A DNA stretch of 64,000 nt from Humitalea sp050632385. GTDB taxonomy: Bacteria; Pseudomonadota; Alphaproteobacteria; Acetobacterales; Acetobacteraceae. The translations under genes were made by a program, and so were the position numbers. Positions 9,606 to 18,099 of the stretch are shown one piece after another (position 1 is the stretch's first letter; each line of letters begins with the position of its first letter). Below the pieces are notes generated by a model. The model did not search any database. It had not been told where the DNA came from and saw only the letters and a program-made list of their open reading frames with translations. The stretch covers positions 3,968,001 to 4,032,000 of the forward strand of contig NZ_CP192599.1 in the NCBI RefSeq assembly GCF_050632385.1, given 5' to 3'.

Positions 9606-12600
9606 CACGGGGTCAGTCCTTTTTCGGGCGAGAAGCTTGGCGGAGGCACCTGTCTGTCATCCGCCGGCCGGTGCCCTGGCTGTCCGTCGTCTGGCCCGGA
9701 CTCCCCGGCCGATTCGTCATCATCCGCCACATGCAGCGCCTCCGCCAGATCGCCTGCTTCAGACAGCGGGCCATCGCGCGACAGCCCATCCGCCGGCGCG
9801 GCATCGGATGGCGGATGGAAGATGATGGTGGCGACAACACCGGCCGGTGCGTAGTCCAGCTTGACGGAAGCGCCCTCACCCAATTCGCCCGCCAGCCCCC
9901 GTTCCAGCAAGCGCGTGCCGAAGCCGCGCCGCGTCGGCGGTTGCACCGCCGGCCCGCCCGTCTCCCGCCACCGCAGCCGGATGGCACCGCCTTCGGTCCG
10001 GGTCCATTGCACCGACACGCGCCCCTCGGCCACCGAAAGCCCGCCGTGCTTGGCGGCATTGGTCGCCAGTTCGTGCAGCCCGAGCGCCAGCCCCAGCGCC
10101 TGCTTCGGGGCCAGCCAGGCCCCCGGCCCGGCGAAGGCGACACGCGGCGTCTCATTCGCGCGCCCCGGCAGCCAGGGGCCGAGCGCCGAGCGCACCGTCT
10201 CGCGCAAGGTTGCCCCCTGCCAGGTGGTCGCGGTCAGCAGGTCATGCGCCCGCGACAGCGCCAGGATCCGTGCCTGCAGGTCGATCACGAAGCGCACCAT
10301 CGGCGTGCTGGCGCCCGCGGCCGCGCCAAGTGGCGGGTCGGCGATGTTGTCGGCCATCAGATGGCCGCGGGCGGTCTGCAACGACAGCGAATGCACCGTC
10401 GCCAGCGTGTTCTTCACCCGGTGGTTCAATTCGCCGATCAACAGGCGCTGGCGCGCCTCGGCCGCCTTGGCCTCGGTCACGTCGCGCGCGATGCCACCCC
10501 GCGCGTAGGGCGTGCCGAAGGCATCGGCGATCGGGAAGGTGCGGTCGCGGATCCAGCGTTCCTGGCCATCGACCCGCAGCACGCGGTATTCCAACTCGCT
10601 GCTGCCCGCGGCGACCTCCGCGCCATGCGCCTCGATCACGCGGTCCCGGTCCTCCGAGTGGATCAGCCGGGTCCATAGGCCGGGATCGGCCACCAGGTCG
10701 GCGCAGGCCGCGCCCCATATGCGCTCGAAGGCGGGGCTGACGTATTCGACCCGGGCGCCGGCGGCCTCGGTGATCCACAGCACGTCGGGGCTGGCGCTGC
10801 CGAAGCGGCGGAAGCGTTCTTCCGACACGGCGAAGGCATTGGCATGGGCGACCGCCTCGGCCCGCGCATTGGCTTCGGCCAGGACCTGGATCTGCAAGGC
10901 CTCGCGCGCCGCGATCAGGTCGGTCACATCGGTCGCGGCGCCGATCCAGCGCCGTACCGCGCCCTCCGGCCCCCGCGCCGGCAGGGCGCGGGCGGAGAAC
11001 CAGCGCCAGGAGCCATCCGATCCGCGCAAGCGATATTCAGCGGCGAAGGACCGCCCGGCGGCGAGCGCGCTGATCCAGGCGGTGCGGACCGCCGGCTGGT
11101 CCTCCGGGTGCAGCACGGGGCTGCCGGGCAGGCTGGCCTCATGCGCCGGGCGGCCGGTGAATTCGGTGAAGCGCGGGTTCACGTAGTCGACGCTGCCATC
11201 CGGCCGCGCCGACCAGACGATCTGCGGCACCGCCTCGGCCAGGGTGCGGAAGCGCAATTCGCTTTCGCGCAAGGCTTCCGCCGCGCGGCGTTCGATCGCG
11301 ACATCGGTGACCGCCATCACCGCACCCGACATGCGCCCCTGCGCATCGCGGATCGGGGCGGCCGAGGCGCGTAGCCAGGTCGTGGTGCCATCGCGCCGCC
11401 GGTACAGCATTTCGCGCGATGCGGCGGCGCCGCTGGCCAGGGTCTGGCCGAGCGGCGTTTCGGTCGGCGCCAGCCGCCGGCCGTCGGGCTGGAAGGTGTC
11501 CCAGACCGTGTCGGGCGTCAGTTCGCCCAGGGATTCGACGGACTGGCCCAGCACCTCCTCCAGCCGCTTGTTGCCGAAGACGATGCGGCCGGAGGGTGCC
11601 TCGGCCAGCATCACGCCGAGCGGGATGTGGTCCAGCACGGCGCGCAGCCGCGCCTCGCTTTCGCGCAGCGCCTGTTCGATCGCGCGTTGCGCGCCGGCGT
11701 CGCGGCAGAAGATGGTCAGCCCGCCATCGCCGCTCGGGTAGGCATCGGCGGACAGCCAAAGCCCCAGCGCGTCGTGCCAGGCGGTCACGTGCTGCGGCGC
11801 CTGCAGTTCCTGCGCGGCGCGATAGGTCAGCCCGAAGATGCCGGTGTCGCAACCGGGAAATTTGTCGAACAGGTTCTGCCCGAGGATGCTGCGGTCAGCC
11901 TCACCCAGCATCGCGGCGGCGCGCCCGTTCAGCCAGCCGATGCGGAAATCGGCATCGATGCCGAGGACGGAATCGGTGGTGCTTTCCAGCACGACGCCAA
12001 GCCGGGTGGCGAGGCTGCGCACCTCCTCCTCCCGCACCATGAAGCGGTCCGCGGCGGCGCGCATCGCGGCCTGGGCCGCGGCGAGTTCGGCGACACGCGG
12101 CCCCCGCGCCCGGCCGGTCGCCACCGCCCCGCCGGTCGCCTGGCCCAGCCCCGCCGCATCCTGGGACAGGCGGCGCAGCGGGCGGCCAATCAGCATGTCG
12201 GCGACCTGGCTGCCGCCGATCACCGCCAGCAGCACAAGCACGGCACCGCCGAAGCCGACCGGCAGCAAGGCCGCGCGAAAGGCATCATCGACCAGGGCCA
12301 CGGGCAGCGCCACGACCACCACCCAGGGGGCGGATTCCAGCCGCTGCCAGGCGGCATGCACCGGTTCGCCCCGCTGGTTCAGCAGCGCGGCCTTGCCGCG
12401 GCTGCCCGATGTTGGGCCGAACAGCGAGTCCTGCATGCCGGCGCGCACACGTTCGCCGAACGATCCGGACGGGTCCGGAATGCGTGCCAGGACGACACCC
12501 TCGCGGTCGACGATGCTGGCGCTCCAGCCCTCGGGCGGCCGCGCCGCGCGCAGCACCGTCGACCAGAAGCCAATGCCGTCGGCGATGGCGCCGAGCGCCA

Positions 12601-13261
12601 GCCGCCCCGGCGCCGAGGTCGGCACCGCCACCAGCGTTTCCGCAGACCCCCCCGACGCGCGGCGGAACACGCCGCTGACCTGGGTGGTGCCGGACAGGGC
12701 GGCGGCGATCAGCGCCGCCTGCGCGGTCGGCGGCAGCGACGCCAAGTCATCATGGGCCGCGGTATCGGGGGCCGTGGTATCGGGGGCCGTGGCATCGGGT
12801 GCCTGGGCATTGGCGGGAACCGAATTGGCGGCGGGCGCATCCGCCCCCCGGGGCGGGGCGCTGGCGGCCAGGATCCGCCCCGTCGCATCGGCGACGACCA
12901 GCCGCGCGCCAACGTTCGGCGCCGGCTGCGGCATCGCCGCGGGCCCGAACGCCACCAGCGCCGCGGGCCGGCTTTCGCGGCCGGCCAGGGAGAGCAGCGC
13001 CGCACGCTGGTCCATCAGCGCGCCATCCACCGCCAGCGCGCCGCGCCGTGCCGCATCGCCGGCCGCATCGACCAGGGCTGCGATATCGCGCTCCGCCGCG
13101 ATCCAGGCGGTCACGGCGGCCAGCGCCCAGAGCGGCAGCACCGCCACGAAAACGAGGCACGCGACAATGCGCCGGAACGGCCAGCCCGGCCGGCCTGGCC
13201 GATTGCCTGCGCCGGACGTCATCCCAAGGTTCGTCACCCCGCGGTCGCCTGCTGCCGCCAT
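9605..13261 (-). CDS. Membrane multi-PAS sensor histidine kinase of the HWE family
   Basis: About 1218 residues. A first membrane helix (about 32-56) and a second (about 331-350) bracket a periplasmic sensor of some 270 residues. A HAMP-like linker follows (GRPLRRLSQDAAGLG). Several PAS domains come next: SVLGIDADFRIGWLNGRAA, PLGVMLAEAPSGRIVFGNK, PQIVWSARPDGSVDYVNPRF and PDVLWITEAAGARVEYVSPA head four of them. The C-terminal HWE/HisKA_2 core has LIGELNHRVKNTLATVHSLS with the phospho-accepting histidine, and the ATPase part keeps LHELATNAAKHG. HWE kinases often feed general-stress or light pathways. The signal is unknown. The start could be ATG 13261 or 13222. Confidence 0.92.
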   Translation of the reverse strand: MAAAGDRGVTNLGMTSGAGNRPGRPGWPFRRIVACLVFVAVLPLWALAAVTAWIAAERDIAALVDAAGDAARRGALAVDGALMDQRAALLSLAGRESRPAALVAFGPAAMPQPAPNVGARLVVADATGRILAASAPPRGADAPAANSVPANAQAPDATAPDTTAPDTAAHDDLASLPPTAQAALIAAALSGTTQVSGVFRRASGGSAETLVAVPTSAPGRLALGAIADGIGFWSTVLRAARPPEGWSASIVDREGVVLARIPDPSGSFGERVRAGMQDSLFGPTSGSRGKAALLNQRGEPVHAAWQRLESAPWVVVVALPVALVDDAFRAALLPVGFGGAVLVLLAVIGGSQVADMLIGRPLRRLSQDAAGLGQATGGAVATGRARGPRVAELAAAQAAMRAAADRFMVREEEVRSLATRLGVVLESTTDSVLGIDADFRIGWLNGRAAAMLGEADRSILGQNLFDKFPGCDTGIFGLTYRAAQELQAPQHVTAWHDALGLWLSADAYPSGDGGLTIFCRDAGAQRAIEQALRESEARLRAVLDHIPLGVMLAEAPSGRIVFGNKRLEEVLGQSVESLGELTPDTVWDTFQPDGRRLAPTETPLGQTLASGAAASREMLYRRRDGTTTWLRASAAPIRDAQGRMSGAVMAVTDVAIERRAAEALRESELRFRTLAEAVPQIVWSARPDGSVDYVNPRFTEFTGRPAHEASLPGSPVLHPEDQPAVRTAWISALAAGRSFAAEYRLRGSDGSWRWFSARALPARGPEGAVRRWIGAATDVTDLIAAREALQIQVLAEANARAEAVAHANAFAVSEERFRRFGSASPDVLWITEAAGARVEYVSPAFERIWGAACADLVADPGLWTRLIHSEDRDRVIEAHGAEVAAGSSELEYRVLRVDGQERWIRDRTFPIADAFGTPYARGGIARDVTEAKAAEARQRLLIGELNHRVKNTLATVHSLSLQTARGHLMADNIADPPLGAAAGASTPMVRFVIDLQARILALSRAHDLLTATTWQGATLRETVRSALGPWLPGRANETPRVAFAGPGAWLAPKQALGLALGLHELATNAAKHGGLSVAEGRVSVQWTRTEGGAIRLRWRETGGPAVQPPTRRGFGTRLLERGLAGELGEGASVKLDYAPAGVVATIIFHPPSDAAPADGLSRDGPLSEAGDLAEALHVADDDESAGESGPDDGQPGHRPADDRQVPPPSFSPEKGLTP
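12761..12805. repeat. Three tandem 15-base units inside the kinase gene
   Basis: Two identical 15-base units (GGTATCGGGGGCCGT) and a third diverged one encode a short APDTx repeat in the periplasmic sensor region of the kinase. As multiples of three they can expand or shrink without breaking the frame, giving a flexible Ala/Pro/Asp/Thr linker of variable length. Confidence 0.7.
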
Positions 13262-13543
13262 CCTGATCCCGCTCCGGTGCCGCGGCACACTAGGGCCTGA
13301 TGGCCACGGGCGAACAGCACAGCGTTGTCGCCGGCCGGTTTTCGGCACTCGTCCCGCCGGTGGCAAGAGCCAAGACCCGTTCCGGCGGCACAACACGCGG
13401 GGTTGATCGGCGCAGATGATACCAGGCGTTGACCCCCCCGGCCGGTCCCGGCCAGTCTCCGTCCCGGCGCGCTGCGGCCTGGTTAACCGGTTGCACAGCG
13501 GCCCGGGGGCATCTTCGCGCAAGAAGCAAGGAACCCCACGCCG

Positions 13544-14590
13544 ATGACCTCAAGCCGCCATGTGTCGAAGCCCCTCCGGTCGATTCTGCGCGCAGCGACG
13601 CTGCTTGCCGCACTGCCGGCCGCAGCCTTCGCGCAGGACACCGCCGGGCCGAAGTCGATCAACACCGGTGGCGCCCAGGGCGCCTACCACAGCGTGTTCT
13701 GCCCGCCGCTGCCGCCGGCCCTGTCGCGCGCCTATTTCAACAACTACACCTGCACCACATCCCGCGGCACGCTGGAGAATATCGAGCGCGTGATGGCCAC
13801 CCCGAGCGCCATCGGCTTCGCCCAACTGGACGTCTATGCTCGCGAGGCCGCCCGCCGCACGGCCGATTTCCAGCGCCTGACGGTCATCCGCCGCGACATC
13901 GCCTGCGAAGGGCTGTGGATGGTCACCAAGAACGAACGCCTGCAGAACTACGGTGACGTGCAGGGTTTTGCCCGACGCATCCATTTCATCCTGCCGCCAT
14001 TGGGGTCCGGCTCGGCCGCCTCCTTCGCCTTCCTGCGGGAGAATGACAATGAGGGCCTGGGCCGCGTGCCGGATGGCAATATCCGCCACGTCGCCGACGC
14101 GACCGAGGTGATCCGCGCCGTCGCTGCCAGCACCGATGGCGCGGTCGGCTTCTTCGTGCAATTCGCCGACCCGACCAATGCCAATATCCGCCTGCTGGTG
14201 GAACAGAACTTGCGCATCGTGCCGGTCGTCAGCCGCGAGATCATGCGCAGCCGCGTCGATGGCGAGGCCGTCTACCAGGTGCAGGAATTCGCCCTGACCG
14301 AGGGCGGCTTCCTGGGCATCGGCGGTCGGGCACGCAACGCCACCACGGCCTGCACCCCGGTCGCGATCTTCACCGGCAACCCCGATGCGGTGCCGGCCGG
14401 CAATGCCCGCGACGACCAGCGCGACCTTGTGCTGCGCGTCCGCGAGACGCCGGCGGCGCAGTTGTTGCCATCGCAGGGCGGCATCGCGCGCATCCTGTCG
14501 GGCGCGCGGCGGATGTCGCAAACGGCCGTGCAGGGCATGGAACACGCCGCCGAGGCCGCCAAGCAGGCGGCGCAGCGCGCGACGAACTGA
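13544..14590 (+). CDS. Periplasmic protein resembling TAXI-type solute receptors
   Basis: A 348-residue exported protein with a signal peptide ending at AAAFAQD (about residue 30). The mature start, INTGGAQGAYHSVFCPPL, and later FAQLDVYARE, RDIACEGLWMVTKNERL and GSGSAASFAF resemble TAXI-family TRAP receptors, which bind small carboxylates or amino acids. The match is by motif impression only. The C-terminus ends in an Ala-rich helix. No TRAP permease gene is nearby. It is divergent from the sensor kinase (282 bases between), so it might supply a ligand signal to that sensor; this is speculation. Its TGA stop abuts the opposing glcF stop as the palindrome TGATCA. Confidence 0.6.
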   Translation: MTSSRHVSKPLRSILRAATLLAALPAAAFAQDTAGPKSINTGGAQGAYHSVFCPPLPPALSRAYFNNYTCTTSRGTLENIERVMATPSAIGFAQLDVYAREAARRTADFQRLTVIRRDIACEGLWMVTKNERLQNYGDVQGFARRIHFILPPLGSGSAASFAFLRENDNEGLGRVPDGNIRHVADATEVIRAVAASTDGAVGFFVQFADPTNANIRLLVEQNLRIVPVVSREIMRSRVDGEAVYQVQEFALTEGGFLGIGGRARNATTACTPVAIFTGNPDAVPAGNARDDQRDLVLRVRETPAAQLLPSQGGIARILSGARRMSQTAVQGMEHAAEAAKQAAQRATN

Positions 14591-15910
14591 TCAGCCGCGC
14601 GGCAGGCCGGCGATGGCGGCGGGTTCCGGCCCGCCCGCCATCCAGTCCAGCAATTCCACCGTATGCACGGTCGGCAGGGCGCCGCCGCCGATCTGCGTCA
14701 GGCAGCCGATATTGCCCGCCGCCACCAGATCGGCCCCTGTGCGTTCCAGGTTCGCGCGCTTGCGGGCCTGCAATTGCCCGGCGATCTCCGGCTGCATCAG
14801 ATTATAGGTGCCGGCGCTGCCGCAGCAGATATGGCCCTCCGCCGGTTCCTTCACGCGGAAGCCGGCGGTGACCAGCAGCTTCTTCGGCTCGGCAGTGATC
14901 TTCTGGCCGTGCTGCAGGGAGCAGGCGGAATGATAGGCGACCGTCAGATCGGGTTTCTGGCGCGTGGGCGCGTAGCCGAAGCCCGTCAGCACTTCCGAGA
15001 TATCGCGCGCCAGCGCCGAGACCCGCGCCGCGCGTGATTTCCACGGCTCCGCTTCCTCGCGGAACATGAAGCCGTAGTCCTTGACCGTGGTGCCGCAGCC
15101 GGAGGCATTGACCACGATCGCATCGAGCCCCTCGCCTTCGATCTCGGCGGTCCAGGTTTCGATATTGGCGCGTGCGGCGGCCATGGCCGCGTCGTGCTGG
15201 CCCATGTGGTGGGTCAGCGCGCCACAGCAGCCGGCGCCCTGGGGGACGACCACCTCCGCCCCCATCCGCGTCAGCAGCCGGATCGTCGCCTCGTTGATGC
15301 TGGGCGCCAGCACCTGCTGCGCGCAGCCGGCGAGAAGTGCGACGCGGGCGCGGCGGGTGCCGATGGCGGGATGCACGCCGGGGCGTTCGATGGCCGATCG
15401 TGCCGGGGTTTTTGCTGGCGCCAGCGCCAGCATCGCCCGCAGACGCTGCGCCGTCATCGAGGCACCTGGCACGAAGCGGCCAAAGGGCCGTGCGACCCTG
15501 GCCCCGAACAGCGCCAGGCGGAACCGCCCCGGATGCGGCAGCAGGAAGCCCAGCGTCCGGCGCAGCATCCGTTCCGGCCAGGGCCGGACGTAGCTTTCCT
15601 CGATATAGCGCCGGGCGTGATCGACCAGGTGCATGTAGTTCACGCCCGATGGGCAGGTCGTCATGCAGGACAGGCAGGACAGGCAGCGGTCGACGTGCTT
15701 GACCACCTCCTCGGTCGCGGGTTCGCCGCGTTCCAGCATGTCCTTGATCAGGTAGATGCGGCCGCGCGGTGAATCCAGCTCATCGCCCAGCAGCAGGAAG
15801 GTGGGGCAGGTCGCGGTGCACATGCCGCAATGCACGCAGGTCCGCAGGATGGTGTTGCTGTCCCGCGTGTCGGGATCGCGCAACTGCGCATCGGTGAAGG
15901 ACGTCTGCAT
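14591..15910 (-). CDS. glcF: Glycolate oxidase iron-sulfur subunit
   Basis: GlcF passes electrons from glycolate oxidation (GlcD/GlcE flavoproteins) towards the respiratory chain. The 439-residue protein has two ferredoxin-like clusters near the N-terminus, CVHCGMCTATCP (about 25-36) and CLSCLSCMTTCP (about 73-84). Two CCG domains follow (GAGCCGALTHHMG and HICCGSAGTYN), which are typical of GlcF and related heterodisulfide-reductase subunits. The usual upstream partners glcD and glcE are not in this window; the gene upstream is msrB. Glyoxylate made by the complete enzyme would feed malate synthase G at 20.3 kb. Confidence 0.94.
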   Translation of the reverse strand: MQTSFTDAQLRDPDTRDSNTILRTCVHCGMCTATCPTFLLLGDELDSPRGRIYLIKDMLERGEPATEEVVKHVDRCLSCLSCMTTCPSGVNYMHLVDHARRYIEESYVRPWPERMLRRTLGFLLPHPGRFRLALFGARVARPFGRFVPGASMTAQRLRAMLALAPAKTPARSAIERPGVHPAIGTRRARVALLAGCAQQVLAPSINEATIRLLTRMGAEVVVPQGAGCCGALTHHMGQHDAAMAAARANIETWTAEIEGEGLDAIVVNASGCGTTVKDYGFMFREEAEPWKSRAARVSALARDISEVLTGFGYAPTRQKPDLTVAYHSACSLQHGQKITAEPKKLLVTAGFRVKEPAEGHICCGSAGTYNLMQPEIAGQLQARKRANLERTGADLVAAGNIGCLTQIGGGALPTVHTVELLDWMAGGPEPAAIAGLPRG

Positions 15911-15949
15911 GCGCGCCTGGCTCCCAGCCCCCGATTCAGGAGGATCGCG

Positions 15950-16387
15950 TCAGGTGTCCGACGCTTCCGGCGTGAAGGTCAAGGCGGCGCCATTCAGGCA
16001 ATAGCGCTGCCCGGTCGGCGGCGGCCCGTCCGGAAAGACATGCCCCAGGTGCCCGCCGCAATCGGCGCAATGCACCTCCGTCCGCGTCATGAACAGCGAC
16101 CGGTCGGTGGTGGTGGCGACCGCCCCGGGGATGGGGTCGAAGAAGGACGGCCAGCCGGTGCCGCTTTCGAACTTCGTGTCGGCGGTGAACAGCGGCTTGC
16201 CGCAGCCGGCGCAGTGGAAGGCGCCGGGGCGCTTTTCCGCATTGAACGGGCTGCTGCCGGGGCGTTCGGTGCCATGGCCGCGCAGCACGCGGAAGGCCTC
16301 CGGCGGCAGCTTGTCGCGCCATTCCGCGTCGGAATGCGTGACCGGGTAGGTCTGGGGGTCGGGCTTCTTGGCGCCGAAAAGGGACAT
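15950..16387 (-). CDS. msrB: Peptide-methionine (R)-S-oxide reductase
   Basis: MsrB repairs methionine R-sulfoxide in proteins. In this 145-residue protein the zinc-binding CxxC pairs are CAGCGK and CADCGG. The substrate segment FESGTGWPSFFDP and the catalytic cysteine in GQRYCLNGAALTF are intact. No signal peptide is seen, so it is cytoplasmic. It follows msrA by 12 bases on the same strand, so the pair repairs both sulfoxide stereoisomers from one transcript. Confidence 0.96.
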   Translation of the reverse strand: MSLFGAKKPDPQTYPVTHSDAEWRDKLPPEAFRVLRGHGTERPGSSPFNAEKRPGAFHCAGCGKPLFTADTKFESGTGWPSFFDPIPGAVATTTDRSLFMTRTEVHCADCGGHLGHVFPDGPPPTGQRYCLNGAALTFTPEASDT

Positions 16388-16399
16388 GTGGGCTTCCTC

Positions 16400-16933
16400 C
16401 TATGCGGCCATCAGATGGGCGTAGCCCTTGCGGGCCTTGGCGACCTTGGGCGCGACCACCGCCATGCAGTAGCCCGACCAGGGGTTGTGGGTGAAATAAT
16501 CCTGGTGCTCAGGCTCGGCCTCCCAGAACTTTTCCACCGGCAGAAGTTGCGTCACCACAGGGCGGCCCCACAGACGCTCGGCCTCGGTCATCGCGGCGCG
16601 CGCTTCGGCTTCCTGGGCCGCGTCGTGGAAGTAGATCACGCTGCGGTATTGCGGCCCGACGTCATTGCCCTGGCGGTCCTGCGTGGTCGGGTCATGGATG
16701 GTGAAGAACACCTTCAGGATATCGGCATAGGACACCACCGCCGGGTCGAAGCGCAGTTGGACCACCTCGGCATGGCCGGTCTGCTTGCCGCAGACGGCTT
16801 CATAGCTCGGGTTGTCCACGTGCCCGCCGGCATAGCCGCAGCGGCTTTCGGCGATGCCTTTCATTTTCAGGTAGACGGCGTCGAGGCACCAGAAGCACCC
16901 GCCGCCCAAAGTCGCGACTTGCAGTTCCGACAT
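16400..16933 (-). CDS. msrA: Peptide-methionine (S)-S-oxide reductase
   Basis: MsrA repairs methionine S-sulfoxide. The catalytic GGGCFWC lies close to the N-terminus of this 177-residue protein. Conserved blocks follow: GYAGGHVDNPSYEAVCG, TGHAEVVQLRFDP, HDPTTQDRQGNDVGPQYRS and HQDYF. The ATG at 16933 (MSELQVATLGG) gives the normal family length; an in-frame start at 17017 would add an unlikely 28-residue tail. It is the first gene of an msrA-msrB operon and divergent from the serine hydrolase. Confidence 0.96.
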   Translation of the reverse strand: MSELQVATLGGGCFWCLDAVYLKMKGIAESRCGYAGGHVDNPSYEAVCGKQTGHAEVVQLRFDPAVVSYADILKVFFTIHDPTTQDRQGNDVGPQYRSVIYFHDAAQEAEARAAMTEAERLWGRPVVTQLLPVEKFWEAEPEHQDYFTHNPWSGYCMAVVAPKVAKARKGYAHLMAA

Positions 16934-17037
16934 GGCATCATCCCCATTGCGTTGGCGCGACATATGGGGACCCGGCGGCAAGTTGCCAGCAAGCCCCCCC
17001 GATTGCATCGCCGCCACCGGCCGGTTACGCCAGAGAC

Positions 17038-18099
17038 ATGACCCTGACCTTCCCCGCTCCCGGCCCCCTCCCCCGCACCGCCGCCGATTTCCCCGCCGCC
17101 GTGGCGCTGGCCGAGGCGCATGAAACCTTCTTCCCGCGCGACCTGCGGGCGCATCTGGAGGCGGGGTATTTCGAACCAGCGCCCGACAACGCCATCATCG
17201 GCCCCGTCGCCGCGCGCGGCGCACCGAACGGGCTGGTCCTGCGCGACGGCCAGGTGGTCGCGGCCTGGGGTGATACGCGCCAGGTGGACATGACCTTCTC
17301 GGTCGCCAAATCCTATTTGTCGCTGCTGGCCGGGATCGCGGTCGGCGACGGGCTGATCGCCGACCTGGACCAGCCCGTGGCCGCGACCGTGGCCGACCCC
17401 GCCTTCGCCGGGCCGCACAATGGCCAGGTCACCTGGCGGATGCTGCTGAGCCAGACCAGCGAATGGGAAGGCAGCCTGTTCGGCAAGAGCGAGACCATCG
17501 ACCGCGGCCGCGACCTGTCGCGTGAAGGCAAGGGCAAGGGCCGCGACCGCGTGCTCGCCACCCCCGGCACGCATTGGGAATACAATGACGTGCGGGTGAA
17601 CGCGCTGTCGCTGGCGTTGCTGCACCGCTTCGGCCGCCCGTTGCCGGAGGTTTTTGCCGAACGGATCATGGCCCCCATCGGCGGCAGCAGCGACTGGGTC
17701 TGGGATGGCTATAACACATCCTGGGTCACCATCGCCGGCACCCGCCTGCACAGCGTGCCGGGCGGCGGCCATTGGGGCGGCGGCGTGCGGATGCATGCCG
17801 AGGACCAGGCCCGCATCGGGCTGCTGATGCTGGCCGATGGCGTCTGGAACGGGCGGCGGGTCCTGCCGGAGGGCTGGGTCGCTGCCTCCACCACCCCCAT
17901 CCCCCTGAACCCGGACTACGGTCTGCTGTGGTGGTTGAACGCGAACGGGCGTTTCCCGGGTGCGTCGCGTCGCGGCTACAACGCGGCCGGGGCGGGCGGC
18001 AACATCATCTGGGTCGATCCGGACCAGGGCATCGTCGTGGTCGCGCGCTGGCTGCATCCGGATGCGACGGCCCGCGTCCTGGCGGCGGTGGCGGCATGA
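17038..18099 (+). CDS. Beta-lactamase-fold serine hydrolase (class C/esterase type)
   Basis: A 353-residue member of the penicillin-binding/beta-lactamase fold. The nucleophile is in FSVAKSYLSLL (SxxK, about residue 89), the second motif in WEYNDVRVNAL (YxN-like, about 181), and a glycine-rich AGAGGNIIWVDPD near the end takes the place of the KTG/HxG strand. Such proteins are esterases, amidases, 6-aminohexanoate-dimer hydrolase-like enzymes or peptidases more often than true beta-lactamases. No signal peptide is evident, which argues against a resistance role. The stop overlaps the start of the dipeptidase (ATGA), suggesting related peptide or amide substrates. Confidence 0.85.
   Translation: MTLTFPAPGPLPRTAADFPAAVALAEAHETFFPRDLRAHLEAGYFEPAPDNAIIGPVAARGAPNGLVLRDGQVVAAWGDTRQVDMTFSVAKSYLSLLAGIAVGDGLIADLDQPVAATVADPAFAGPHNGQVTWRMLLSQTSEWEGSLFGKSETIDRGRDLSREGKGKGRDRVLATPGTHWEYNDVRVNALSLALLHRFGRPLPEVFAERIMAPIGGSSDWVWDGYNTSWVTIAGTRLHSVPGGGHWGGGVRMHAEDQARIGLLMLADGVWNGRRVLPEGWVAASTTPIPLNPDYGLLWWLNANGRFPGASRRGYNAAGAGGNIIWVDPDQGIVVVARWLHPDATARVLAAVAA

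Noticed and set aside
17038..18099. Beta-lactam resistance gene
   Set aside because: The fold is right, but there is no export signal and the third motif is not KTG; it overlaps a dipeptidase gene and is more likely a peptide or ester hydrolase.
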